Below are positions 12,371-22,300 of a DNA stretch of 64,000 bases, in pieces. The DNA is taken from NCBI RefSeq assembly GCF_028372415.1, contig NC_092872.1, positions 8,500,001 through 8,564,000 of the forward strand. The letters are read 5' to 3'. The position numbers were made by a program, and so were the translations under genes. The DNA is from Notamacropus eugenii. Lineage: Eukaryota > Chordata > Mammalia > Diprotodontia > Macropodidae. The stretch's first letter is position 1; the number at the start of each line of letters is the position of its first letter. The notes beneath the pieces were generated by a model. It made no database searches and was not told the origin of the DNA. It saw only the letters and a program-made list of their open reading frames with translations.

Positions 12371-12712
12371 ATAATTTTTTTTTTCCAAAAGGTGGGACAA
12401 TTTATTTATCCTGCACAGTTTTTATTCAGTATTTCTTGAATTACAGCTCTGAAAAAACAGGCTTTAAAAAAAGCCCATTTCGTTTCAAATGAAACTGCTT
12501 GACAAGGCCATACTCTAGCTTCCATGAAGCAGCAAAATAACAGCTCCCGACCCAAGCCTCTGTGGCTCACTGTTTTAATTTTGGTGGCCTAGAATGAGTG
12601 TAAACAGCAATTGTTTCACATTCTGGCCAAAAACTCTAAAGGTCTTCCTGTCCCAAACTGATAGTTTTATGATAGTAAACTGAGTCATCTTTTGTCTCGA
12701 TTCTTACCTAGC
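12371..12712 (-). pseudogene. Possible processed retrocopy of a 3' UTR (antisense)
   Basis: On the - strand this stretch ends with aataaaaactgtgcagg, ataaataaattgtccc and then about ten A residues (the T run at 12369-12382). That is the layout of a reverse-transcribed, polyadenylated mRNA end. I do not recognise the parent transcript and see no coding segment. Confidence 0.35.
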
Positions 12713-12948
12713 CATTAGTTGCTGAATTGGCGCTGCCTTGGACAAACTAAGACCAGGGAAAAAACTAATTGAGAAAGGCCAAGGTCACCCACTGCATCCC
12801 GGGCCATGGCTAGTTGCCTCAACTTTTTTTTTTTTTTTGCCACTGGACTTTGATGACTCTGGAGGAGAGTGAGGCTGATGACTCTGGGTAGCTCTGCCTC
12901 ACTTACGTCTAATTCCTCCACTGGTGCAAATATGTAACTCATCTACAA
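12713..12948 (-). mobile_element. Marsupial-specific SINE, antisense copy
   Basis: The inverse of the family at 2866: cactggactttgatgactct, ggaggagagtgaggctgatg. A T-run lies in the middle at 12825-12838. Confidence 0.5.
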
Positions 12949-13723
12949 TTTAAGTCTACCAGTGGGCAAACTACGTCCAAAGGCCAAATCCAGCCTACTA
13001 CCACCTGGAGCTAAGAATGGTGTTTATATTTTTAAAATACAATAAAACTTTATTTGAAAATGTAAGCAGAACCAAGATGGTGGAGTAGAAAGATACACAT
13101 ATGCTAGCTCCGAACCCACAGCCCATAAAATACCTGTAAAGAAGAACTCCCAACAAATTCTGGAGCAGCAGAAGCCACAGAACAACAGGGCAGAGGATAT
13201 TTCTGTTCCAGAGAGACCTGAAAAACCCACACGAAAGGTCCATCGAGCACCAGACCGGGAGCAGAGCCCAGCCCTGTCTTGGCCTCGGGGCACTGAGAAG
13301 ACCAGATCTGAGCAGGCTTCAGGGACAGAATCTCCAGCAGCTGCGAGGGTCCCTCCACCCACAGGCCCCAAAGGTCAGTGAGAGAGTCTTTTTGGGTGGC
13401 CGAGAGGGGAGCAGGGTGTCTCCATAACTCAGGCCCCCTCGGGAGACAGCAGCAGACAGGGGCTCCCAAAGCAGGCAGGAGCCAGGATCCATTGTTGAAG
13501 GTCTCTGCATAAACCGCCCCCCTCCCAGGGAACTAAGCCAGGTGAGGTGGCCCTGCACCCACCTGAGCACCTGAACTTAATCTCACACTGAGCCCTGCCC
13601 CTGCCAAAGCCCTAAGGCTGGGAAGCAGCATTTCAATCTCAGACCCCAAGCACTGGCTGGGTGGATCTGGAGGCGTGGTGGGGGTGGAGAGGACACTCAG
13701 AAGTCAAGTCACTGGCTGGGAAA

Positions 13724-14780
13724 ATGCCCAGAAAAGGGAAAAAAAATAAGACTATAGAGGTTACTTTCTTGGTGAACAGGTATTTCCTCCCTTCCTTTCT
13801 GATGAGGAAGAACAATGCTTTCTGTATCCCAGCCCACTCAATGGGCTCAGGCCATGGAAGAGCTCAAAAAGGATTTTGAAAATCAAGTTAGAGAGGTGGA
13901 GGAAAAACTGGGAAGAGAAATGAAAGAGATGCAAGAAAAGCATGAAAAGCAGGTCAACACCTTGCTAAAGGAGACCCAAAAAAGTGCTGAAGAAAATAAC
14001 ACCTTGAAAAATAGGCTAACTCCATTGGCAAAAGAGGTTCAAAAAGCCAGTGAGGAGAAGAATGCTTTCAAAAGCAGAATTAGCCAAATGGAAAAGGAGG
14101 TTCAAAAGCTCACTGAGGAAAATAGTTCTTTCAAAATGAGAATGGAACAGATGGAGGCTAATGACTTTATGAGAAACCAAGAAATCACAAAACAAAACCA
14201 AAAGAATGAAAAAATGGAAGATAATGTGAAATATCTCATTGGAAAAACAACTCACCTGGAAAATAGATCCAGGAGAGACAATTTAAAAATTATGGGACTA
14301 CCTGAAAGCCATGATCAAAAAAAGAGCCTAGACATCATCTTTCATGAAATTATCAAGGAAAACTGCCCTGAGATTCTAGAACCAGAGGGCAAAATAAGTA
14401 TTCAAGGAATCCACCGATCACCGCCTGAAAGAGATCCAAAAAGAGAAACTCCTAGGAACATTGTGGCCAAATTCCAGAGTTCCCAGGTCAAGGAGAAAAT
14501 ATTGCAAGCAGCTAGAAAGAAACAATTCAAGTATTGTGGAAATACAATCAGGATAACACAAGATCTAGCAGCTTCCACATTAAGGGATTGAAGGGCGTGA
14601 AATAGGATATTCCAGAAGTCAAAGGAACTAGGACTAAAACCAAGAATCACCTACCCTGCAAAACTGAGTATGATACTTCAGGGGAAAAATTGGTCTTTCA
14701 ATGAAATAGAGGACTTTCAAGCATTCTTGATGAAAAGACCAGAGCTGAAAAGAAAATTTGACTTTCAAACACAAGAATGA
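13724..14780 (+). pseudogene. Decayed L1-type ORF1 (RNA-binding coiled-coil protein) of the HAL1 element
   Basis: The likely original start is the ATG at 13724 (MPRKGKKNK). A frameshift between about 13800 and 13860 moves the reading into the frame that then runs open from 13815 to TGA at 14589. A second stop lies at 14598-14600, after which ORF1 sequence resumes (KPRITYPAKLSMIL) to a terminal TGA at 14778. Heptad-rich coiled coil (EELKKDFENQVREVEEKL onward) precedes the L1 RRM-type segment (RRDNLKIMGLPE) and the C-terminal domain (RETPRNIVAKF). The protein normally coats its own RNA as a trimer. This copy is dead. Confidence 0.75.
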
Positions 14781-14912
14781 AGAGAAGCATGAAAAGGTAA
14801 ACAGCAAAGAGAAGTCATAAGGGACTTACTAAAGTTGAACTGTTTACATTCCTACATGGAAAGACAATATTTGTAACTCTTGAAACTTTTCAGTATCTGG
14901 GTAGTGGGTGGG

Positions 14913-14915
<3 letters not shown>

Positions 14916-14951
<36 letters not shown>
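14916..14951. repeat. (CA)n microsatellite inside the HAL1
   Basis: Eighteen ca units in the 3' part of the element. Confidence 0.9.
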
Positions 14952-14955
<4 letters not shown>

Positions 14956-15871
14956 CACAGAGTGAATAGAATAGGATGGTATCATATCTTAAAAAAATGA
15001 AATTAAGCAGTGAGAGAGAAATACATTGGGAGAAAGGGAGAAATGGAATGGGGCAAATTATCTCTCATAAAAGAGGCAAGCAAAAGACTTTTTAGTGGAG
15101 GGAAAAAGAAAAGAGGTGAGAAAAAAACATGAAGTTCACTCTCATCACATTCCACTAAAGGAAGGAATAAAATGCACACTCATTTTGGTATGAAAATCTA
15201 TCTTACAATACAGGATAGTGGGGGAGAAGGGGATAAGCAGGGTGGGGGGGAGGATGGAAGAGAGGGCAATGGAAGGAGGAAACAATTTGAAGTCAACACT
15301 CTTGGGGAGGGACAGGATCAAAAGAGAGAATAGAAGTAATGGGGGGCAAGATAGGATGGAGGGAAATATAGTTAGTCTTACACAACACAACTATTATGGA
15401 AGTCATTTGCAAAACTACACAAATATGGCCTATATTGAGTTGCTTGCCTTCCAAAGGGAATGGGTGGGGAGGGAGGGATGAAGAGAAGTTGGAACTCAAA
15501 GTATTAGGCACAACTGTTGAGTACTGTTCTTGCTACTGGGAAATAAGAAATACAGGTAAAGGGGTATAGAAAGTTATCTGGCCCTACAGGACAAAAGAGA
15601 AGATGGGGACAAGGGAAGGGAGGGATGATAGAAGAGAGGGCAGATTGGTGATGGGGCAATTAGAATGCTTGGTGTTTTGGGGCGGGGGGAAGGGACAAAT
15701 GGGGAGAAAATTTGGAACCCAAAATTTTGTGAAAATGAATGTTAAAAGTTAAATAAATTTAAAAAAAGAAAAAAAAGAAAATGTAAAGCTCGTTCTTACT
15801 GGTGGCTATACAAAAACAAGAAGCCAGACTTCTGGTCTCAGGCCATAGTTTGCTGACCAGTTAGAAGGTGC

Positions 15872-15990
15872 ATAGGGCAGTGAGGGGTTAAGGGACTGGC
15901 CTATAGTCACATAACCAGTTTGTATTAGACCCGAACCCAGGTCTTCCTGATTCTGATGTCAGTCCTATACCAATTAGGCTCTCCTTTCTA
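15872..15990 (-). mobile_element. SINE, antisense
   Basis: gaggggttaagggactggcc, acccaggtcttcctgattct. Confidence 0.65.
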
Positions 15991-17014
15991 CTTCTCACAC
16001 TAAATACAGAAAGAATGTAGATGTGAAATAGTAGGCTATTGTGCCCTTCAAGGGATATATAACATGTGGGATTAGAATTGACAAAAAGTAAGATGGAAAG
16101 GCTTTTCACCATACTCCCAGGATGAAGAGGTAGAGTGTCTGTGATGGGGCATAGGCTCTGGGAATCTCCTTGAACTTTCCTTTTCATGCCTTGTTACACT
16201 TAACCTAGCCTAGCCCTCCACTGTCTGTTCCTGTTCCCAAGACTCTTCCTAAACCCCTCCTCTAGTTACCCCAAACTACTTGCCCAACAATCCCTTCCAC
16301 AATCTTTCTGTATATTAGATCCATCTTGCCTCCATGAAAATGCTCAGATTCAACATAGCTGAGATTCAGTTTGGCCCGCTTGTCAATATAAGCCACAAAT
16401 GCTTAGGCTCCTTAAGAGTCTAGCCAATATGGCAAAACTTTAATAAATTTTGTTTTTCTTTGTCTGAAAGTAGGCTGGGCAGGACCCAATGTGTCAGTAT
16501 TTTGGGGTCCCAGGTACCCCAAAATCTCAACATCTGGACAAAGACAAAGATGAACTGGAGACAAAAGTAACAGTAAACTCTACAAGAATTATTTGCTAAG
16601 TCATTCGTTTAGACAAGATTATTTTATTCTTGGCTTGTTTTCCTACTGCATTATTTTTGGAATATCATAAGCCTGTAGTTATGGGGAGTTTAGAAAAGGA
16701 GTCATTTTTAAATGCACAAAACTACAAGTGTGGTTCCTTAGCTACGCAATAACTGTATTGACAAATTATTAATTTTAACAAGTATGTTTATTTCATCTTT
16801 CTATATAAAGTACTATCAGAAATGCTTAGCAAGATTTTTTTATAGATCCTTTCTTCATTGTTTATATTTGCTGGTTTGTAGGTCTAGCTATAAAGTCTGT
16901 AAATTCTGAGATTCCTGTATTCTTCATTTTTCTTTTAAAATGAAGCTTATTAGATATTGAGACAAAAGGAATAGTTCTCTTCCACTTTTGGAGGACTATA
17001 GTACAAAAAGGCAG
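15991..17014. other. Intergenic, nothing assigned
   Basis: No repeat or gene recognised. A perfect 9-bp inverted repeat (ttttggggt / accccaaaa, 7-nt loop) lies at 16500-16524. Confidence 0.5.
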
Positions 17015-17150
17015 TCATGAGACAGAGGAGCTTTGTATTTGAGTTAAGGCCTGAGTTCAGATAATTAATACATGTATGGCCTTGAGTGGCCACTCTCCCT
17101 TCGTGGACAACTCAGTCGGTTGTAAAATGAAGGTACTGGACTAGATAATC
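17015..17150 (+). mobile_element. Degenerate MIR
   Basis: gtaaaatgaaggtactggac and ctagataatc are MIR-like; the hAT MITE follows directly. Confidence 0.5.
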
Positions 17151-17342
17151 CAGGGATGGGGAACCATTGGCCTCAAGGCCACATGTGGCCCCGTGGTCCT
17201 CAAGGGCGGCCCCGCGGTCCTCAAGGGCGGCCCTCTGACTGAATCCAAACCTTACAGAACAAATCCCCTTCATTTGTTCTACAAAACTTGGAATCCATCA
17301 AAAGGCCAGACGTGGCCTGGAGACCGAAGGTTCTCTCCCCTG
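17151..17342 (+). mobile_element. hAT-type MITE with terminal inverted repeats
   Basis: It begins cagggatggggaaccattgg and ends with the inverse (accgaaggttctctcccctg). Inside are the paired aggccacatgtggcc motif and the paired acagaacaaatccc / ttgttctacaaaactt middle. Around 17189-17230 a 21-bp unit is tandemly repeated with one difference. It sits inside a MIR-like copy just upstream of the CpG island. Confidence 0.6.
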
Positions 17343-17879
17343 ATACCCCCAGAGCCAGGTGCGGTGACCACTTCTATGGCTGGATGATCCCGAAGGTCAC
17401 TTGTGCCCTCAAGGCTGGTCACTGGTGACATACAGTGGCTGCCTCCACGGTCACGTCCAGCTCCAGATCCGGGTGTGGATGCAGTCACAGAGAGCGCGCA
17501 CTGGGCCTCCTTGGTCCTGTCCTGAGGACCTCCATCCCTCACACTGGGCAGCTCTGCCATGGAGCTGGGAAGCCAGGCAGCCAAGGCAGCAGAAGGAAAG
17601 ACCGACAACAAGGTGCACAGCCCCTCCCCCCAGGAGGGAGGAGAGGGAGGAGTGCTGGTCTGAGGGAGACGCGCTCCTTCCTGGGGGGACCCCTGGCGTG
17701 ACCCAAGGAAATTCAACTTTAACAGCCTCCCCAAAACGGAACCCACGCTCCTTCCTCCAGCCCCGCCCTTCTCAGGCTTACAGCCCAGGGTCCGAGGCCT
17801 CCCTCCTCCATCTCCCCTCCTGTCCCACACTTGCCCCCCTCATCGCCTCTCACCCGGGGGGGCTGCCTGCCTCCCTCCA
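17343..17879. other. GC-rich shore upstream of the NKTR island
   Basis: GC-rich but with fewer CpGs. Long frames on both strands have proline/glycine-rich shadow composition and no recognisable product. Confidence 0.5.
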
Positions 17880-18719
17880 GACACTCGGGGGATTCTCCTA
17901 AAGCGCGGGTCGGATCGTGCCATCGCGCCACCGCCTCTACCGCCTCTAGGAGCGAACCCAGAGCGCCGCCAGGCCTTCCCTCCTTTCCAGGCTCCTAGCA
18001 CCTTGGCCCCGGGGCTGCTCTGACTCCACAGCTGCCCAAGCGGGCGCTCCCTCCGGGTAGGCCCCACCCCAGCCCCGGCTCCCGCAGGAGGCCTTCCTTC
18101 TGGAGCGTTTCCTCCGTGCCCCATACGTGGCCCGTGGCCGGCGAGCTCGAGGCTCGGGGCTCTCCTCTGCCTCCGCAGGCCCAAGGGCCTGGCACGTGGC
18201 GGGCACCTCGGCACGTGGGCTGGCAGCTCCAGGGTGGGGAGCCTAGGCAGCCACGTGCGGGGGCCGCGAAGTCCCGGCTGCTGACCCGGGAGGCGGGGCC
18301 CGAGCCCCGGAAAAGAATCACGCTAACAGAAAATCGGGGTTACAGGGTACGCGCCGACCTGCCCGGCAGACTTCTCACACACGTGAGGAGCAGGGCCCAC
18401 ATGAAAAAGCACGACTTTCTGCCGTCCCGGGGGGGAGAAAGTATTTACGAAGCAGTCACTGCGGGCTAGAGGGGGGCGGCGCCCCATCGCACCACGAGCC
18501 CCGCTCTACCCCTCCCCCACTCGCTTCCAGGGTCTCTCTTCCGACCACTTTCCACCCAGCCTACAGCCCCAAACGGAAGTGCTCTACTGCGCAGACTCCG
18601 CCGCAGCCCCGGCAGCCCCGAGCAAAGCGACAGAAGAAAGGGGGCGTGGGCTCCGAGGGCCGAGGTAGGAGGAGCGAGAGGGAAGCGAGGCTGGGCGCGT
18701 GCGCAGAATGCTCCGCTCT

Positions 18720-19061
18720 CCCCACCGACCTTCTTTTTCCCCCCTCAGAGGGAGCAAGATCTTTAAGGCTAGCTCCAGCGCCGGGGCCCCCGCCCCCTCT
18801 CCTTTCCTCCCCTCCCCCCGCACTCTTCTCGTGGTTCCGTTATCCCCCCTCCCTCGCCGTCGGGGTTCTCGCGGCCTTTGGCAGTGATCTCGCGTGGTTT
18901 GGCGACGCCAAAAGGCAAGGGGAGCGAAGGGGGGCGGAAGGCGTTAAGGGGAGGGGGCTGCTGAGGAGCGAGGCCGGGCCTGAGCGGGAGGAGGGGGAAG
19001 CGCCGGTCGGTTCCCGGTGTCGGGGGGGGGCGGTCGCGGTGGCCGCTGGAGGAGCCGCCAG
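18720..19061 (+). other. NKTR: Probable non-coding exon 1 of NKTR (5' boundary uncertain)
   Basis: A good donor (ggagccgccag then gtgagg) ends at 19061, and a good acceptor (ccctcgtcccag) at 19273 opens the exon that carries the start codon. This gives a short 212-bp first intron inside the CpG island. The left limit is only a guess. Unspliced read-through would simply lengthen the 5' UTR. Confidence 0.45.
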
Positions 19062-19273
19062 GTGAGGCCCGCCGCTCCTTGTCCCTCCCGGCCCCCCTGC
19101 CGTCCCCGCGGGCGGGCCCTCGGCCTGGCCCTTCGCGATGGCCGGAGCTCGGAGACACCCCCTCCGGCCTCCCGCGCGCGTCCCCGGGAGCCCCGCCCTC
19201 CTCCCCGCCCTCCCCGGCCGGTGCCCGGGCCCCGCCGCCTCCTGACCAGCCTCCTCCTCCTCCCTCGTCCCAG

Positions 19274-19363
19274 GGCCAGCCGTCGCCGTCGCCGCGTCCG
19301 TCGCGATGGGGGCGCAGGACCGGCCGCAGTGCCACTTCGACATCGAGATCAACCGCGAGCCGG
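19274..19363 (+). CDS. NKTR: NKTR exon 2, start codon exon (residues 1-19)
   Basis: The ATG at 19306 has G at -3 and G at +4, a strong initiation context. 19274-19305 is 5' UTR rich in CCGTCG. Coding 19306-19363 gives [19 protein letters not shown] plus one nucleotide, followed by donor gtgagc. This is the first beta strand of the cyclophilin fold. The exon is very GC-rich, unlike all later exons, because it lies in the CpG island. Confidence 0.95.
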
Positions 19364-22300
19364 GTGAGCGGGGCCGGGGGGCCGCGGGGCACACCCCCTT
19401 CCTCCGGGGCCGCGGCGCTGCCCGAGCCCCTCTTTGTTCCGGGCCCGGCCCGGGGGAGGGGGCGGGGACGGGGACGGGCTGGAAATGAGGGGCCCGGGGC
19501 CGTGGGGAGCGGTCTGGCCGGCGTCGGGCCCCGTTAAACCTTCCCCCACATGGCGCCCCGATAACCGGGAAAATGATGGGTTAGACTGCTTGGAGGCGGA
19601 AAGGGAGCCGAGACGTGCGTCTGCAGATGGAGCAGACCTTGCGCCGGAGGCCCGTGTAGGTCAGCGCGGTTCAACCGGCATTTATGCGGTGCCTGCCGTG
19701 TGCGCGGTGGGAGACGCCGAGGGCCCGGCCCCCTGCTGTGTTTGGTGCCTGACCCGTGGGAGGCGCTTACTAAGTGACTGGATTAATTGCTGTGATGGGA
19801 AGCTGTTCGTGGGCAGCCTGAGGCGGGGCCTGACCCTCGGACCGCAGCCCCAGGACGGTGTCCGTCTCGTTAGGTGGAGCTGGGGAGCCGACCCCCGGGG
19901 CGGCCTCTGCCACTGCCCGCCTGGCAGCCGAGGATGCGGGTCTGGGTGCCTGCGGGCACTGTCCCCCCTCCTTCCCGCAGCGGCCCCCTCACGCTGCAGG
20001 GCACACTGACCCCCTTCCCAGTTCCGCCACCTCGGTTTTACTGGGATCTAATCATTTCTGTGGCCGCCTTGCTGCACCGAGTCTGCCGTCCAGGCTGCGT
20101 TTCCTAAGGGAATCTACGGCCAGAATTTCTGGGGCTCCCCCTACAAAGCTGTGAAAATCAGCCTGCCGGATTCGTATGTAAAACTGGAGCCATGAGCGCT
20201 TTCTGCATGATACTCACAGGAACTGTACTGTACATGGTAGTGTTGTACATCCTGTGTTAGATAAAGCGTGCCCCCAGATGGCTGGGGTTGCCGGAGACCG
20301 AATGCTTACCCTAACGCGTAAGTATTATTAGGACGTGTTCCTTTCCCAGCTCTTTCCACAGGGTTCTGTGAAGGGACTTGTTTCCCACGCTTGTCATGGT
20401 AGTTTTAATCACCTCCTTGCGTATGTAGGATTTATCTCATCTCTTTTTAGCATGGGCTGGAAGTTGTCAGTCCGACCTTTATATCAAGTAGAACATTTTC
20501 TTCAGATTTCGGTTTTAAGTGCACTACAAACCCTGGTCCCTGGGAAAGCAAGTCAGATTCACTGCGTTGTTCCCTGAAGTGAAGCAGAGATCACAACCTT
20601 CCCTAATAATAGCAAGGTTGTTGTGAGGATCAGAGGAGGTGATATTTGTAAGGTGTTTTGCCAACGTTAAAGTGCTGTGTAAAGTGAGTGCTAGCTCTGA
20701 GTGTTGTTACTACCACCATATTCGTGGTGTAGACCAAATCCTGACTACCAAGAACCATTGCCACGGAAGCCCTACGCGGGCCTGCCCTGCATGACGGTGT
20801 TGTGACCTGTGTCTTTGTGCAGTTCAGGTCAGCAAACGTTTGTGTTCGAAGTGATGTGGTACTTAGTGGTACCAGCCAGTTCCACTGTAGGGTCACTTGG
20901 GTGATGCCTGGTAATAACAGTTTCTTACTTTAATATGGAGGTAACTCTGAGTTTCTGAAGGTTGTGCTACTCAGTCACAAGCTCTGGCAAGTCCTTCCTG
21001 GGTGGAAAGGCTTTGATGATTGATTGCTTTGTATAGATCTTCCTTAGGACCAGCCTGGCCGTATTCTCAAAGGCTCATCACTGGGGCTTTGCCTTCAGCT
21101 AATGAATTATTTCAGTAATAGTGGAAAGGACTGTCCACAGATGCAAAGGAACTGGTTTTCTTTGGTTGTGGGAAAACATCCTGGTAATGAAAAATACTAG
21201 TGTAGGTGTATCCCTCTAAAGGAAGGAGGAGCTGTGCTTGGGGGACTATTGTTTTTGTTATACAGTACGTCCAGAGTAGAAGTGAACTGACTTATTTGGA
21301 CTTATTTGTGCATAGTAATGAATGTTTTCCCTTTCAAGGTGATTATTAGATATTTAAAATGTGTCATTGGATACAATTTCCACTTCGCTTTTCAGAAAGA
21401 TATTTGTTGAAGGGAGCTTTATTTGGAGCGGCTGCTTTGTTCTCAAACAGAATTTGGCCAGTGTTTATTCACATAATGTGTTCTACTTTGCATGTTTGGT
21501 ATTCATTTTATCTACACAACAGAACCTCACAGGGAAGAGATTGTTGATAGTAATCACTCTTGCCCAGATTAGAGAGTAAGAGGTTCTGGTGAAAATGAGG
21601 TCATTGCAACATGAAAAACGTGCTGTCTCTGTTTATCAGCAGAAGTTTGCATCTTTTAATGTAAATGAATTAATGTACAAGCAGTTAGTAAACATTTATT
21701 AACACTGGGGCGTGGGAGGCAACCATGTGCCCAACACTGCTAGGTCGGTGAGTATGAGGGGGACGTCACTGCCATCGAGGACCTTAGATACGCTCTGCTA
21801 GGAAGATGCTAAGAAAACACAGGACATATGCAAAGTAAATGTAAGTTATATATAGTGTAAGTCATTCTTTTGAAAGTGAAAGCAACAAAATGATGGCCTT
21901 GTCATCAAATCTTATCTCTGCCCATTAGTAACTTTACCTCTCTGGGCCTCAGTTTCTCCATCTCTAAAATAAGATTGGTCTGGATTGCTTCTAAGGCTCC
22001 TTTTAGCTCTAGATCCATGATGTATGTGGGAGAGGAAGTTACTCCTAGGAAAGCTAACAGTGATGGAATCATAGGTTCAGTTTACAAAAGAAAGACGATA
22101 GCAGAACCAGGAATGTGGACCCAGACTTGATCCTTCTCCCTCCTTTCCCATTTCTAATCACTAGTCAGGTACTGTTGATTCTGTGCTGACATTTCTTGTG
22201 GTGCCCCCTTTTCTGTGATCACATAACTCGCAGGCCTTGCCTGGACTGCTGGAGTAGTCTCTTCATTCCCCTTTTTGCCACTATGCTCTCTTGTTCTTCT

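Larger units (their letters stand above)
13067..15776 (+). mobile_element. HAL1 (half-L1) retrotransposon, near full length
   Basis: The element opens with cagaaccaagatggtggag, continues through an L1-type ORF1 remnant (13724-14780), a (CA)n tract and a GA-rich 3' UTR, and ends with aaataaatttaaaaaaag plus an A-rich tail. There is no reverse transcriptase ORF2 between ORF1 and the 3' UTR, which is what defines HAL1. The 10-bp repeat gaaaatgtaa flanks it (13056-13065 and 15777-15786), a target-site duplication. It would have depended on L1 enzymes in trans. It is inserted in an older hAT transposon. Confidence 0.75.
12960..15860. mobile_element. Old hAT-type DNA transposon remnant, split by the HAL1
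   Basis: The left end cagtgggcaaactacg (12960) and the inverse of the right end (ctggtcagcaaactatggcc, ending 15860) are imperfect inverted repeats. The interior has the aataaaacttta motif and 'gccaaatccagcc' of a common mammalian hAT MITE. With the HAL1 removed the element is about 190 bp (12960-13066 plus 15777-15860). Its 8-bp flanks no longer match. Confidence 0.6.
17880..19560. promoter_or_regulatory. NKTR: CpG-island promoter of NKTR
   Basis: The base composition changes sharply to GC- and CpG-rich here and falls off again after exon 2. There is no TATA box at an obvious spacing, as usual for a housekeeping-type island promoter. Visible candidate sites are CACGTG E-boxes at 18193, 18212, 18252 and 18380, an ETS core cggaagtg at 18574-18581, a GC-box-like ggggcgtggg at 18641-18650 and an NRF1-like gcgcgtgcgca at 18695-18705. 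The start of transcription probably lies between about 18600 and 19000, but the sequence alone does not fix it. A divergent transcript from the same island is possible; I see no gene to which it would belong. Confidence 0.8.

Noticed and set aside
16500..16524. Perfect 9-bp hairpin ttttggggt / accccaaaa
   Set aside because: Short and isolated; no terminator or RNA gene context in a vertebrate intergenic region.
17279..17830. 183-residue - strand frame upstream of the island
   Set aside because: It begins within a transposon and GC-rich shore; no homology recognised and no conserved features.
18769..19394. Long frames on the - strand across the CpG island (183-207 residues)
   Set aside because: Stop codons are rare by chance in GC-rich DNA. 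Composition is Pro/Gly/Arg shadow of the NKTR promoter and exon 2 on the other strand, with no recognised protein.
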